A stretch of DNA of 14,050 bases from an uncultured Collinsella sp. (lineage in GTDB: Bacteria; Actinomycetota; Coriobacteriia; Coriobacteriales; Coriobacteriaceae). Every line of letters starts with the position of its first letter. Positions within the stretch are counted from its first letter, which is position 1. Of the stretch, positions 1-7,518 are shown piece by piece. The notes below the pieces were generated by a model that saw only the letters and a program-made list of their open reading frames with translations, did not search any database and was not told the DNA's origin. The position numbers and the translations under genes are program-made. Where the stretch lies: contig CAAFUK010000063.1 of NCBI GenBank assembly GCA_900766165.1, positions 1-14,050 on the forward strand. The letters run 5' to 3'.

Positions 1-201
1 CGGCTTGCGGTCGAAGCCCAGCACGGGATAGCCGCAGGCAATGGCACCCGAGCTCACCACGACCAGGCGCCAGCCAAGCTCGCGCAACGCTGCGGCCTGG
101 TCGGCAAGCCCGCCGATAAAGGCGCGGTTGACCTTGCCGTCGGCGCCCACCACCGTGGACGAACCGATCTTTACCACCATCGTTTTATAAGAAGTCGTCA
201 T
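1..201 (-). CDS. proB: Glutamate 5-kinase, N-terminal part (runs off the left edge)
   Basis: Glutamate 5-kinase phosphorylates the gamma-carboxyl of glutamate with ATP, the first step of proline synthesis, in the cytoplasm. The 67 visible codons show the start of an amino-acid kinase fold: VVKIGSSTVVG at residues 9-19 is the nucleotide-binding first strand and loop, and LVVVSSGAIACG at 48-59 matches the family's VSSGAI signature. The rest of the kinase domain and any PUA domain lie outside the window. I chose the ATG at 201-199; an in-frame ATG at 180-178 (MVVKIGSS) is also possible, since neither has a clear Shine-Dalgarno sequence. The gene lies 103 bases downstream of pncB on the same strand, with a palindrome between them, so separate transcription is possible. 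Aspartokinase and UMP kinase share the fold, but the SSGAI context favours ProB. Confidence 0.85.
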   Translation of the reverse strand, partial: MTTSYKTMVVKIGSSTVVGADGKVNRAFIGGLADQAAALRELGWRLVVVSSGAIACGYPVLGFDRKP

Positions 202-272
202 ACGTCAAACCAATCGAATGTCGAGCGTTCGGGCGAGCTGGGGCAGTCGGGGCGCCTAGTGCGGAACGGACG

Positions 273-311
273 AAAATGATCCGTTTTCCTCCGTCCCCTT
301 CGGATCATTTT
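273..311 (-). repeat. GGGACGG-loop palindrome, possible terminator after pncB
   Basis: Perfect 11-bp arms at 273-283 (AAAATGATCCG on the plus strand) and 301-311 enclose a 17-base loop. Read on the minus strand, the loop carries GGGGACGG. The arm overlaps the pncB stop codon (305-307). On the minus strand the 3' arm ends in ATTTT, so it could end pncB transcription, although the U-run is short. Arm and loop sequence resemble the palindrome at 2589-2626, which suggests a dispersed repeat family rather than a plain terminator. Confidence 0.7.
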
Positions 312-1810
312 GCCCAGGGGAAAGCCGAAGCCGCGGCCATGTTCTTGCGCACGAGCTCGTCGCGCACCTGAGCCAGGCCCTGCTCCATGCCCACCACATA
401 GGTCTGCGGGTACAGGAAGCGCTTGAAAGCTGCGTCCAGATGATCGAGCGCCCAAGCACAGCGCTCGCGCGCGTCCTGGATGCTCTCACGCGGAGCCACC
501 GCACTGCCATCGCGCACGATCGGCACCAGCAGCTCGCGATACTCAAGTTCGGACACGTCGGTCACCAAGGCGGCATCATTCACGGCCACGAGGGTATTGC
601 CGCGCGCGGAGCCCTCCCCCGCCAGATGGTCCTCGTCGTAGATCATGTCGCAGACCGGGCCGCCAAATCCGTCGTAATAACGGCGCACGCGTTGCACACC
701 CGGGATCGTGCGCTTGTAGGGCTGCTCGGAGAGCTTGACCACCGGCGTCCATGGGTCTGCCTCGCTCGCACGGCGGGCGGAAAGCTTGTACACGCCGCCC
801 AGCGCCGGCTGATCGTAGCAGGTCGCGAGCTTGGTGCCCACGCCAAAGCTGTCGATGGGCGCGCCCTGGTCGAGCAGCGACTGAATCGTATACTCGTCAA
901 GATCGTTAGAAACCGAGATCCCCACATAAGGCAGGCCCTCGGCATCAAAACGGCCGCGCACATACTTGGAGAGCTTGGCGAGGTCGCCCGAGTCAATGCG
1001 AATAGCCGACAGGCGCTCGCCCACCGCCTCCATCTCCTTGGCAACCGTAATGGCATGTTCACAGCCCTCGCGCACGTCATAGGTGTCGATGAGCAGCGTA
1101 CAGTTCTTGGGGCTCGACTTGGCAAAGGCGCGGAAGGCCTCGAGCTCGGAATCGAAGCTCATCACCCAGCTGTGCGCATGCGTGCCAAAGACGGGAATAC
1201 CGTAGCGGCGGCCGGCGAGCACATTGGACGTAGAGGAGCAGCCGGCAACGTAGCTCGCGCGCGCAACGGCCAGGCCACCATCGGGACCCTGGGCTCGGCG
1301 CAGGCCAAACTCCGCCACGGGGCGACCGTCGGCGGCGAGCACCACGCGCGCCGTCTTGGTGGCGACAAGCGTCTGGAACCCGACGATGTTGAGCAGCGCC
1401 GTCTCGAGCAGCTGGCACTCCAGCGCGGGGCCGGTGACGCGCACCATGGGCTCGCGTGGAAAGACGAGCTCGCCCTCGGGCACGGCGTCGATGTTTACAT
1501 GCGCACGAAAATCGCGCAGGTAGTCGAGGAATCCAGGCTTGAACATCGCGCCGCCGGCCGGGGCCTCAAGCGATGCGAGGTAGTCGATGTCCTCGGGCGT
1601 AAAGCGCAGGTTCTCGACAAGCTCGGGCAGCTCGGCGGTGCCGCACATGACGGCATAGGCGCTGCCAAAAGGATGGTCGCGGTAAAACGCGGTAAAACAA
1701 CCCTGCTCATTGGCCTTGCCGCTCTCCCACAGGCCCTGGGCCATAGTGAGCTCGTACAGATCGGTGAGCATTGCGATGTCGGTGGGATGAGAGATGTCGG
1801 TCAAAGCCAT
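305..1810 (-). CDS. pncB: Nicotinate phosphoribosyltransferase
   Basis: PncB joins nicotinate to PRPP, with ATP hydrolysis, giving nicotinate mononucleotide in the Preiss-Handler NAD salvage pathway; it is a soluble enzyme. The 501-residue product begins with the typical TDLYELTMAQ segment (16-25). It carries FGLRRAQG (168-175), GTHAHSW (209-215) with the histidine region that is phosphorylated in this family, RIDSGDLA (271-278), SNDLDE (301-306) and the phosphate-binding FGVGTKL (322-328). Length fits the long bacterial type (about 480-500). The frame stays open upstream to 2044, but the ATG at 1810 is preferred: AAAGG sits about 8 bases before it and homology begins there. It lies 82 bases after the membrane protein gene at 1893-2345 and may share its transcript. 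No separate promoter is evident. Identification is firm. Confidence 0.95.
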   Translation of the reverse strand: MALTDISHPTDIAMLTDLYELTMAQGLWESGKANEQGCFTAFYRDHPFGSAYAVMCGTAELPELVENLRFTPEDIDYLASLEAPAGGAMFKPGFLDYLRDFRAHVNIDAVPEGELVFPREPMVRVTGPALECQLLETALLNIVGFQTLVATKTARVVLAADGRPVAEFGLRRAQGPDGGLAVARASYVAGCSSTSNVLAGRRYGIPVFGTHAHSWVMSFDSELEAFRAFAKSSPKNCTLLIDTYDVREGCEHAITVAKEMEAVGERLSAIRIDSGDLAKLSKYVRGRFDAEGLPYVGISVSNDLDEYTIQSLLDQGAPIDSFGVGTKLATCYDQPALGGVYKLSARRASEADPWTPVVKLSEQPYKRTIPGVQRVRRYYDGFGGPVCDMIYDEDHLAGEGSARGNTLVAVNDAALVTDVSELEYRELLVPIVRDGSAVAPRESIQDARERCAWALDHLDAAFKRFLYPQTYVVGMEQGLAQVRDELVRKNMAAASAFPWAK

Positions 1811-1892
1811 GGGGCGACCTTTCGGATGTGTTGTGCAGAGGTTGAGGGTTGGGCGAGGCGGACGTGCGGGCATGGAGCCTGGAGCGAACAGG

Positions 1893-2345
1893 TTAGTGCA
1901 GGCCCATGCTGCCCGTGATCGTGTAGACCATAAAGACGATAAACGCGATAAGGGCGAGCACGATGATGATTTTTTGAGCGGGAGCCATGCCGGGGATCTC
2001 ATTCTCGCCCGTAGGCTCCTTGGAGGTGACCATGCGCTGGGCAAAGGTCATCTCGTCACGGCTCGGTTTGGGCTCGACGGTCTTAGGGTGAGCGGATTTT
2101 TTGGGCTGAGGCTTGGGTGCAGTGGGCACGGGCTTCGCGGCGGCGGGCTTGGGCACGGGCGCAGACTCGGATGCGACCTTCGCAGTGGCCTCCTCGGCCT
2201 TCTCGCGCTCGGCACGCAGGGCGGCCAGCTCCTCACGCTCGCGGCGTGCCTCTTCCTGGGCCTCGCGACGAGCCTTCTCGGCGCGGAGCTCTTCCAACTC
2301 GGCGCGCTCCTCGGCAGACAGTGGTTGGGACTCAAGCTCGGCCAT
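1893..2345 (-). CDS. Small coiled-coil protein with a C-terminal membrane anchor, function unknown
   Basis: I do not recognise a named family. The 150-residue product has three visible parts. Residues 10-56 are almost entirely Glu, Arg, Ala and Leu and should form a long charged coiled coil. Residues 62-95 are a Pro/Ala/Lys-rich linker. A single hydrophobic helix at about 124-144 (KIIIVLALIAFIVFMVYTI) lies at the C terminus, so the coil is probably cytoplasmic and tail-anchored, possibly organising something at the membrane. That role is inference. The ATG at 2345 is preceded by AAAGGG at good spacing; the open frame further upstream runs through the tRNA and is not coding. The gene begins 20 bases beyond the tRNA-Ala terminator, so it depends on read-through or on a promoter I cannot see. 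pncB follows after 82 bases. Confidence 0.8.
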   Translation of the reverse strand: MAELESQPLSAEERAELEELRAEKARREAQEEARREREELAALRAEREKAEEATAKVASESAPVPKPAAAKPVPTAPKPQPKKSAHPKTVEPKPSRDEMTFAQRMVTSKEPTGENEIPGMAPAQKIIIVLALIAFIVFMVYTITGSMGLH

Positions 2346-2364
2346 GATGCAGCCCTTTCTTTTT

Positions 2365-2395
2365 AAAAAAAGCCGCCGACACAATGTCAGCGGCT
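2365..2395 (-). terminator. Intrinsic terminator of the tRNA-Ala gene
   Basis: On the minus strand AGCCGCTGAC (2395-2386), loop ATTGT and GTCGGCGGCT (2380-2371) form a 10-bp stem with one G-U pair, followed by a run of six U (2370-2365). It lies 15 bases after the tRNA 3' end. The U-run leads directly into the ribosome site of the next gene. Confidence 0.9.
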
Positions 2396-2410
2396 TATCA
2401 AATCCAAGGG

Positions 2411-2483
2411 TGGAGACGAAGGGAGTCGAACCCTCGGCCTCTGCCATGCGACGGCAGCGCTCTCCCAACTGAGCTACGTCCCC
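2411..2483 (-). tRNA. tRNA-Ala, anticodon CGC
   Basis: The 73 bases fold into a full cloverleaf: acceptor GGGGACG/CGTCTCC, D arm GCTC/GAGC with AGTTGGGA loop, anticodon stem CTGCC/GGCAG around GTCGCAT, and T arm GAGGG/CCCTT with loop TTCGACT. The anticodon CGC reads GCG alanine codons. The acceptor stem contains a G3-U70 pair, the identity signal for alanyl-tRNA synthetase, and the discriminator base is A73. CCA is not encoded (the genome has CCC), so the end must be added by nucleotidyltransferase. Base 32 is G rather than the usual pyrimidine, a minor oddity. It has its own promoter upstream and terminator downstream. Confidence 0.96.
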
Positions 2484-2496
2484 AGGACAAGTTGAT

Positions 2497-2524
2497 ATTT
2501 TACCTACGGCTCGCCAACTGTCAA
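2497..2524 (-). promoter_or_regulatory. Promoter of tRNA-Ala
   Basis: On the minus strand a perfect -35 TTGACA (2524-2519) is separated by 16 bases from -10 TAAAAT (2502-2497). Transcription should start about 5-7 bases before the mature tRNA 5' end at 2483, as expected for a stable RNA gene. Confidence 0.85.
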
Positions 2525-2588
2525 CGCCCAATACCCAGTCTTTTTGGGACGGGGCTGTTTTGACTACTTTTCGAACGCCCGAGCCACC

Positions 2589-2626
2589 CCGATGATTTTT
2601 CTGGGACGGGGATTAAAAATCATCGG
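2589..2626. repeat. GGGACGG-loop palindrome downstream of the radical SAM gene
   Basis: Perfect 12-bp arms, CCGATGATTTTT (2589-2600) and its reverse complement (2615-2626), surround a 14-base loop containing GGGACGGGG. A second GGGACGGGG preceded by TTTTT lies at 2541-2554 without clear arms. Neither strand has a U-run after the stem, so a simple terminator is unlikely. It sits 8 bases past the radical SAM stop codon, as REP-like elements often do. Confidence 0.75.
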
Positions 2627-2634
2627 CGAACGCG

Positions 2635-3573
2635 CTACTTTGCGCTGGTGAGGACGCCGGTGGTGTCGAAGGCCGGGGTGAAGCTCTCGTCTACCGCGCC
2701 GCCCTCTTGCCAGAACATCGTCGTAAAGCCCAGGTCGTCGGCATGGTCGAGTACTTGCTCGTACTCCTCGCGCGTCACGGCGCGTGCCAGGTCGCCGCCC
2801 TGCTCGCGCATGAGCGCATTGGGCGTGTACTGGTTCATGACCGAGATCGGCACGTCGCCCACCGTCTGCCACACCAGGTCCAGCACGCGACACGAATCGT
2901 CTGCATGCCCCGGCAGCACCAGGTGGCGCACGATGATGCCGCGCTTCATGAGCCCGTCCTCGTCCACCAGCTCTCCCCCGCGGCGCTCGATCTCGCACGT
3001 CATCTGTGCCAGGCCCGACACGGCCACGCGCGGGTAATCCTTAATATGAGAAAGCGACTGCGCAAGCCCGGCATCGGCATATTTAAAGTCGGTGAGCCAC
3101 ACATCGACCAGGTCGCCCAGCGCCGCCACGGCACTCGCGCGCTCGTAACCACTCGTGTTGTAGACGATCGGGATGACCAGCCCGCGCGCCCGTGCCGCGG
3201 CAATCGCGGCAGGCAACAGGTGCGCATAGTGCGTCGCCGTCACCAAATTGATGTTGTTGGCACCCTGGTCCTGCAGTTCCAGCATAATCTCGACCAGGCG
3301 CTCAGGCGAAATCTCAAGGCCAAAATTGCCGGTCGAGATCTCGTGGTTCTGGCAGTAGATACATTTAAGCGAGCAGCCGCTAAAGAAGATCGTGCCCGAA
3401 CCGGCCTCGCCCGAGATAGGCGGCTCCTCCCACATATGAAGCGCCGCGCGGGCCACCTTGAGCGTGTCGTTAGCACCGCATACGCCGCGCGCGCCCTCAT
3501 CGCGCGCCGCACCGCAACGGCGGGGACACAAATGGCAGGCGGGCGAAAAAAGTTCGGTCAACGACGTCGGCAT
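2635..3573 (-). CDS. Radical SAM protein, PflX-like / pyruvate formate-lyase-activase-like
   Basis: This is a radical SAM enzyme that should bind a 4Fe-4S cluster and S-adenosylmethionine. The cluster motif CxxxCxxC is at C67, C71 and C74 (CSLKCIYCQNH), after GTIFFSGC. Four further cysteines at 13, 16, 20 and 32 (CHLCPRRC...GVCG) form an N-terminal set typical of the PflX/COG1313 group and could hold zinc or a second cluster. Later segments NINLVTATH, YNTSGYE, WLTDFKYAD and SVMNQYTPN fit the same family. The product is 312 residues, near the family's usual length. The ATG at 3573 has GGAG nine bases upstream, so I prefer it to a TTG at 3588. The substrate is unknown: the family is related to glycyl-radical activases, but no glycyl-radical enzyme gene is in the window. 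The gene looks monocistronic. Confidence 0.88.
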   Translation of the reverse strand: MPTSLTELFSPACHLCPRRCGAARDEGARGVCGANDTLKVARAALHMWEEPPISGEAGSGTIFFSGCSLKCIYCQNHEISTGNFGLEISPERLVEIMLELQDQGANNINLVTATHYAHLLPAAIAAARARGLVIPIVYNTSGYERASAVAALGDLVDVWLTDFKYADAGLAQSLSHIKDYPRVAVSGLAQMTCEIERRGGELVDEDGLMKRGIIVRHLVLPGHADDSCRVLDLVWQTVGDVPISVMNQYTPNALMREQGGDLARAVTREEYEQVLDHADDLGFTTMFWQEGGAVDESFTPAFDTTGVLTSAK

Positions 3574-3699
3574 AAAAACATGCTCCAAAACAACAATTCA
3601 GCAGCTCAAACATAAAGGGCCAGGCCGCGTAGACGGCTCAAGCCCCAAGGCGCCGTAATCGTCCGACACGATTTTTGTAATGTCAAGACTGGAATCGAC

Positions 3700-3870
3700 A
3701 AAGTGCCGCTTTATGATGTAGGTATTCCGCCCCCCGCGGAGCAACTGGGTGAACCGTCGCGTTTATTTAGGGAGCCCACACAGTCGTACCTAGTACAGGT
3801 ATCCTTCGTTGTTAAGGACGCTGGAACAGTCGATGAGGGCACCCACCTGTTTTAGGTGGGTTCATTTTCG
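3700..3870 (+). ncRNA. Candidate structured small RNA, possibly 6S RNA
   Basis: No credible ORF covers 3574-4098, yet 3700-3861 is rich in pairing. GTGCC near 3703-3707 can pair with GGCAC at 3838-3842, closing the ends. TACCT/AGGTA and TCCTT/AAGGA form local hairpins in the right half, and CCGC/GCGG forms one in the left half. A terminator-like hairpin follows (3841-3861). Length (about 160-170), closed ends and the isolated position would suit 6S RNA, which binds sigma-70-type RNA polymerase. The identification rests on shape and faint sequence resemblance only. Alternatives are a leader RNA of the wecA-like gene or another regulatory RNA. No convincing promoter is visible before 3700; TATGAT at 3712-3717 could be a -10 element giving a shorter transcript. 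Confidence 0.4.
3841..3870 (+). terminator. Terminator-like hairpin at the end of the candidate small RNA
   Basis: ACCCACCT (3841-3848), loop GTTTT and AGGTGGGT (3854-3861) give a perfect 8-bp stem, followed by TCATTTTCG. The U-run is interrupted, so termination may be moderate. A second stem with one G-T pair, GGTGGTTTT (3881-3889) with AAAATCACC (3899-3907), follows. Confidence 0.55.
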
Positions 3871-3997
3871 TAACGTGGGGGGTGGTTTTCTTTTGCCAAA
3901 AATCACCATACAGTCCATATGGATCCCCGCCGGCATCCCGACAAGCCATCGACAACATCCCAATATCTGGTAAGCGCGTGATTATCGCTGCGTGCAA

Positions 3998-4027
3998 TTA
4001 CATGCACCCCCCTTGGTCGAGTATTAT
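3998..4027 (+). promoter_or_regulatory. Possible promoter of the wecA-like gene
   Basis: TTACAT (3998-4003) and TATTAT (4022-4027) are 18 bases apart and match the -35 and -10 consensus at 4 and 5 of 6 positions. They lie about 70 bases before the likely start codon. The rest of 3866-4098 shows only a TCCATATGGA palindrome (3914-3923). Confidence 0.35.
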
Positions 4028-4098
4028 GGTTCGGCTATGCCCTTTGCGCATGGCGTTCTTCTGACCTTTTCCTTCGACGCTTGGCGGTTTTTAGATTC

Positions 4099-5298
4099 AT
4101 GGCTTCATCCCCGAGCTACATACCGTACCTATGCGTGGCAGCGGCGGCTTTTATCACGACCTTCCTCGCGGTGCCCCTGGTCAAGCGCTTGGCAATTAAA
4201 CTCGATGCCGTCGACTATCCTTCTAAGCGCCGCATCAACACCAAGCCCATCCCGCGTTTGGGCGGAACGGCGGTGTTTTTGGGCCTGGTCGTTGCCTGCA
4301 TTGTGCAAATCCTAGGCACCTGGCACCTAGGCTGGCCACCCGTCCTGGTGCCGCACCCGCGCCTTCACATTAGCTATCCCATGCTGGCGCTCTCCTTTAC
4401 TGTCATCTTTGCGACCGGCGCTATCGACGACGTCTTCCAGCTCAAGCCCAAGCAAAAGCTGGCCGGACAGGTCCTCGCCGCGCTCATCGCCTGTATCGGC
4501 GGCCTAATAATCGGCGTCATCGTCAACCCGTTTGCCCCCGGCGAGATCATACTCGGATGGCTCGCCTACCCCATCACCGTAATCTATCTGGTGGCATTCA
4601 CCAACATCATTAACCTCATCGACGGCCTCGACGGCTTGGCCACGGGCATCTGCGGCATCGCCTCGTTCACCATGTTTTCGATGGCCGTTCTTTCGGGCCG
4701 CATCGACGCCGCCGCGCTCTCCATTGCGCTCTTTGGCGCCTGTCTGGCCTTTTTGCGCTACAACTTCAACCCCGCAAGCATCTTCTTGGGCGACTCGGGG
4801 TCGCTGCTTCTGGGCTTTGCACTGGGCTCCATCTCGCTGCTCAACGTGAGCCGCACCGCCGCGCTCACCTCGCTTATCATCCCGCTCATCGTTGCCGGCG
4901 TGCCCATCATCGACACGTTTAGCGCCATCGTGCGCCGCAGGCGCGCCCACATTAGCATCGGGCAGGCCGACAAGGGCCACATCCACCACCGCCTAATCCA
5001 AGAAGGCTACAACCAAAAACAGGCCGTGCTGCTCATCTATGCCTGGTGCATCATGCTTTCGGCCGGCGCCGCCGCGATTAACCAGGTCGAGGTGCCCATG
5101 CGTGTGCTCATCTTTACCGTGCTCGCCATTGGCTCGGCGGCCTTTGCCAAGCATCTACATCTGTTTGAGCCCGTGCTGCGCCACCATTACAACAAGCGTA
5201 CGCACGAGGACGAGCTCGTCACCCCCGACGACCCCGCCTTTAAGCAGGAGGAGCGGGCAGCCGAGGAGCGCAAAGAAGAGCGCCACCACAAGCTCTAG
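4099..5298 (+). CDS. wecA: Undecaprenyl-phosphate N-acetylglucosaminyl-1-phosphate transferase (WecA/TagO type)
   Basis: This integral membrane enzyme moves a GlcNAc-1-phosphate (or related sugar phosphate) from its UDP carrier onto undecaprenyl phosphate, the first committed step of teichoic acid-like or other cell-wall glycopolymers. The 399-residue product has about 10-11 hydrophobic helices. It shows the family motifs in order: RRINTKPIPRLGG (44-56), the Mg-binding DD at 110-111 (GAIDD), NIINLIDGLDGL (169-180), FLGDSGS (229-235) and HIHH (294-297), the HxHH signature of the WecA/TagO branch rather than MraY. The last 30 or so residues form a strongly charged cytoplasmic tail. The ATG at 4099 lacks a clear ribosome site; a TTG at 4081 is an alternative. 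No other glycosyltransferase gene is nearby, so the polymer it serves is unknown. trpS follows after 170 bases, apparently with its own start signals. Confidence 0.9.
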   Translation: MASSPSYIPYLCVAAAAFITTFLAVPLVKRLAIKLDAVDYPSKRRINTKPIPRLGGTAVFLGLVVACIVQILGTWHLGWPPVLVPHPRLHISYPMLALSFTVIFATGAIDDVFQLKPKQKLAGQVLAALIACIGGLIIGVIVNPFAPGEIILGWLAYPITVIYLVAFTNIINLIDGLDGLATGICGIASFTMFSMAVLSGRIDAAALSIALFGACLAFLRYNFNPASIFLGDSGSLLLGFALGSISLLNVSRTAALTSLIIPLIVAGVPIIDTFSAIVRRRRAHISIGQADKGHIHHRLIQEGYNQKQAVLLIYAWCIMLSAGAAAINQVEVPMRVLIFTVLAIGSAAFAKHLHLFEPVLRHHYNKRTHEDELVTPDDPAFKQEERAAEERKEERHHKL

Positions 5299-5468
5299 GG
5301 CAAGCTGCCGAGGATGTGCCAAGGCACCGTTAGCCAAGCACGGCCGCGCCACACCCATCGCACATGCCGCACCACGCGCGTCCCTCTCCCGCCCCTCGCC
5401 TACTTACGCACCGCCCCTCCAATAAACGCGTTATCATCTTGACCCATGAACATACGTTAGGAGCAATC

Positions 5469-6518
5469 ATGCCAAACGAGAACAGCTACGAAGTCGCGCT
5501 GCAAAAGAGCAACGCCATTCGCGAGGGCCTGGCCAAGACGCCCGAGAAGTTCACCATGCTCACCGGCGACCGCCCCACCGGCCGTCTGCACCTGGGCCAC
5601 TACTTCGGTACCCTCAAGGGCCGTGTTGAGCTGCAGAACATGGGCGCCAAGACCAACGTGCTCATCGCCGACTACCAGGTCATCACCGACCGCGACACGA
5701 CCGATAACATCCAGGACAACGTCTACAACATGGTCATCGACTACCTGGCCTGCGGCCTGGACCCCGACAAGACGATGATCTACACGCACTCCGCCGTGCC
5801 CGCGGCAAACCAGCTCATGCTGCCGTTCTTGTCGCTCGTCTCCGAGGCCCTGCTGCAGCGCAACCCCACCGTCAAGGCCGAGATGGAGGCCAGCGGTCAT
5901 GAGCTCACCGGCCTTTTGCTCACCTACCCCGTGCACCAGGCGTGCGACATCCTGTTCTGCAAGGGCAACGTGGTGCCGGTCGGGCGCGACCAGCTGCCGC
6001 ACATCGAGCTCACCCGCACCATCGCACGCAAGTTCAACAACCGCTACGGCAAGGTGTTCCCCGAGGTCGACGCTCTGCTGTCCGATACGCCGCTGCTGCC
6101 CGGCCTTGACGGGCGCAAGATGAGCAAGTCCTACGGCAACGCCATCAACATCTCCATGACCGCCGAGGAGACGGCCAAGCGCATCAAGAAGAGCCAGACC
6201 GACGGCGAGCGCATGATCACGTTCGACCCCGAAGCCCGTCCCGGTGTGTCCGGCCTGCTCTCCACCGCCGCCATCTGCACCGGCCGCTCCGAGGTCGAGA
6301 TCGCCGAGGAGATCGGCATGGGCGGCGCAGGCGCGCTCAAGAAGTACGTCACCGAGAGCGTGAACGAGCACTTCGCCCCCATCCGCGCGCGCCGCGAGGA
6401 GCTCGTGCAGGATATGGACTACGTCAAGGACGTCCTGCACGAGGGCAACCGCCGCGCTAACGAGGTCGCCGAGGCCACGCTCGCCGAGGTGCACGAGGCC
6501 ATGGGCATGGTGTACTAA
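5469..6518 (+). CDS. trpS: Tryptophan--tRNA ligase
   Basis: A class I aminoacyl-tRNA synthetase that charges tRNA-Trp with tryptophan in the cytoplasm. The 349 residues show the HIGH-type signature as TGRLHLGH (37-44) and the KMSKS loop as GRKMSKSYGN (215-224). The intervening segments PVHQACDILFCKGNVVPVG and DQLPHIELTR (174-183) are characteristic of TrpRS, and the length agrees with bacterial TrpRS (330-350). The ATG at 5469 has AGGAG five bases upstream, which decides the start; the frame is open further upstream but without homology. Codon use is very regular and C/G-ending, as expected of a highly expressed gene. A TATCAT near 5432 may be a -10 element, but no matching -35 is evident. 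I see no T-box or tryptophan leader upstream. A strong terminator follows at 6601. Confidence 0.96.
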   Translation: MPNENSYEVALQKSNAIREGLAKTPEKFTMLTGDRPTGRLHLGHYFGTLKGRVELQNMGAKTNVLIADYQVITDRDTTDNIQDNVYNMVIDYLACGLDPDKTMIYTHSAVPAANQLMLPFLSLVSEALLQRNPTVKAEMEASGHELTGLLLTYPVHQACDILFCKGNVVPVGRDQLPHIELTRTIARKFNNRYGKVFPEVDALLSDTPLLPGLDGRKMSKSYGNAINISMTAEETAKRIKKSQTDGERMITFDPEARPGVSGLLSTAAICTGRSEVEIAEEIGMGGAGALKKYVTESVNEHFAPIRARREELVQDMDYVKDVLHEGNRRANEVAEATLAEVHEAMGMVY

Positions 6519-6600
6519 GCCATCCGGCTCGCGGAAACGCGCCGCGACACGCGAATGGGCCATCTTCACGTGTCCACGCCTTCGACATAGCCAAGGTCTT

Positions 6601-6635
6601 ACGAGGTGGGCGATAATAAGCCCGCCTCGTTTTTT
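6601..6635 (+). terminator. Intrinsic terminator after trpS
   Basis: ACGAGGTGGGC (6601-6611) and GCCCGCCTCGT (6620-6630) pair over 11 bp with one G-U, around an 8-base loop, followed by TTTTT (6631-6635). It ends 20 bases before the HAD gene, so that gene needs read-through or a promoter overlapping this hairpin; GATAAT in the loop (6612-6617) is the only -10-like hexamer seen. Confidence 0.92.
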
Positions 6636-6654
6636 ACGTTGTATGGGGGATTGC

Positions 6655-7518
6655 ATGTACCGACTTGTTGCCAGCGATATGGATGAGACGTTTCTCGATG
6701 CCGACCACGCCATCCCGGCGTCCAATCTCCGAGCACTCAAACGCATGAGGGAGCTCGGTGTGCTGTTCGTCCCTTCGAGCGGGCGATGGTATTCCTCTAT
6801 CATGGACAACTTCTCGGGGGAGGCCCGCGAGCTGATCGAAGACGGCTATGTGCTCTCCTATAACGGCGGCTTCATCAACCGCGTGGGAGACCCCACCCCG
6901 CTCACCACCTGCGGCCTTTCCAACGAATGCGCGAACGCGATCTATGCAAAGGGGCTCGAACTCGGACTCTGCATGCACGTCAACGTCGCCGACGGCCACG
7001 TGTTCGTGAATGACGCACCCACACGGGAGCGCGACTATCTGGAATCGATCACCGGGGTCACTCATTTTCGCGGATCTGACCATCCCGACCTCTCATTCCT
7101 TGAAGGCCGTGGCATCGTGAAGATCCTGTACGTCGACTGGGACTTCGATGAGCTGCAGGAATTGGGCCGCAAGCTCGCGCCGATGGCCGAGCGACTCGGC
7201 GTTGACATCACCTTCTCCTCCAAGCGCTACCTCGAACTCATGCCCGCAGGCGTTGACAAAGGGACGGGGCTCACGCGCCTTGCCGATATGCTGGGAATTC
7301 CGATGTCCGAGGTCATCGCCGTTGGTGATTCCGCAAACGACCTCTCCATGATCAAGGCGGCGGGACTGGGCGTCGGCGTGGCGAATGTCACCGACGACGT
7401 GCGGCCGTATTGCGATGTCGTCCTTGAAACGGCTGGGACTGAGGGTGCGTTCTCCGAACTCATCGAGCGATTCCTTGAACCCCAACGACCACATGTCACT
7501 GTGTCTTTCTATTTGTAA
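6655..7518 (+). CDS. Cof-type HAD-IIB family hydrolase
   Basis: A soluble phosphatase of the haloacid dehalogenase superfamily, Cof/YidA-like subgroup, which dephosphorylates sugar phosphates, nucleotides or cofactors such as FMN or PLP. Motif I is DMDET (8-12), with D8 as nucleophile and D10 as acid/base. Motif II is the serine of PSSGR (40-44), motif III is K202 in DKG, and motif IV is GDSANDLSM (224-232), with D225 and D229 binding Mg. The cap between about residues 85 and 190 is the C2 type. Length (287) is normal for the subgroup. Of two ATGs, the one at 6655 is preferred because GGGGGA lies just upstream; the ATG at 6643 has no ribosome site. The substrate cannot be told from sequence. 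The last residues (PQRPHVTVSFYL) extend slightly beyond the usual family end. Confidence 0.88.
   Translation: MYRLVASDMDETFLDADHAIPASNLRALKRMRELGVLFVPSSGRWYSSIMDNFSGEARELIEDGYVLSYNGGFINRVGDPTPLTTCGLSNECANAIYAKGLELGLCMHVNVADGHVFVNDAPTRERDYLESITGVTHFRGSDHPDLSFLEGRGIVKILYVDWDFDELQELGRKLAPMAERLGVDITFSSKRYLELMPAGVDKGTGLTRLADMLGIPMSEVIAVGDSANDLSMIKAAGLGVGVANVTDDVRPYCDVVLETAGTEGAFSELIERFLEPQRPHVTVSFYL

Noticed and set aside
440..1918. 492-codon plus-strand open frame opposite pncB
   Set aside because: Antisense shadow of a clearly identified enzyme; no ribosome site or recognisable motif.
1811..2044. Longer N terminus for PncB (78 extra codons)
   Set aside because: The extension overlaps the upstream gene, is low-complexity, and a good ribosome site sits at the ATG at 1810.
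3700..3870. T-box or c-di-AMP (ydaO) riboswitch upstream of the wecA-like gene
   Set aside because: GGGTGAACC and AGGGAGCCC faintly recall these, but the conserved T-box AGGGTGGNACCGCG and ydaO CAGCUAACC motifs are absent.
5457..6809. 450-codon minus-strand open frame opposite trpS
   Set aside because: Antisense shadow; it crosses the trpS terminator and runs into the HAD gene.
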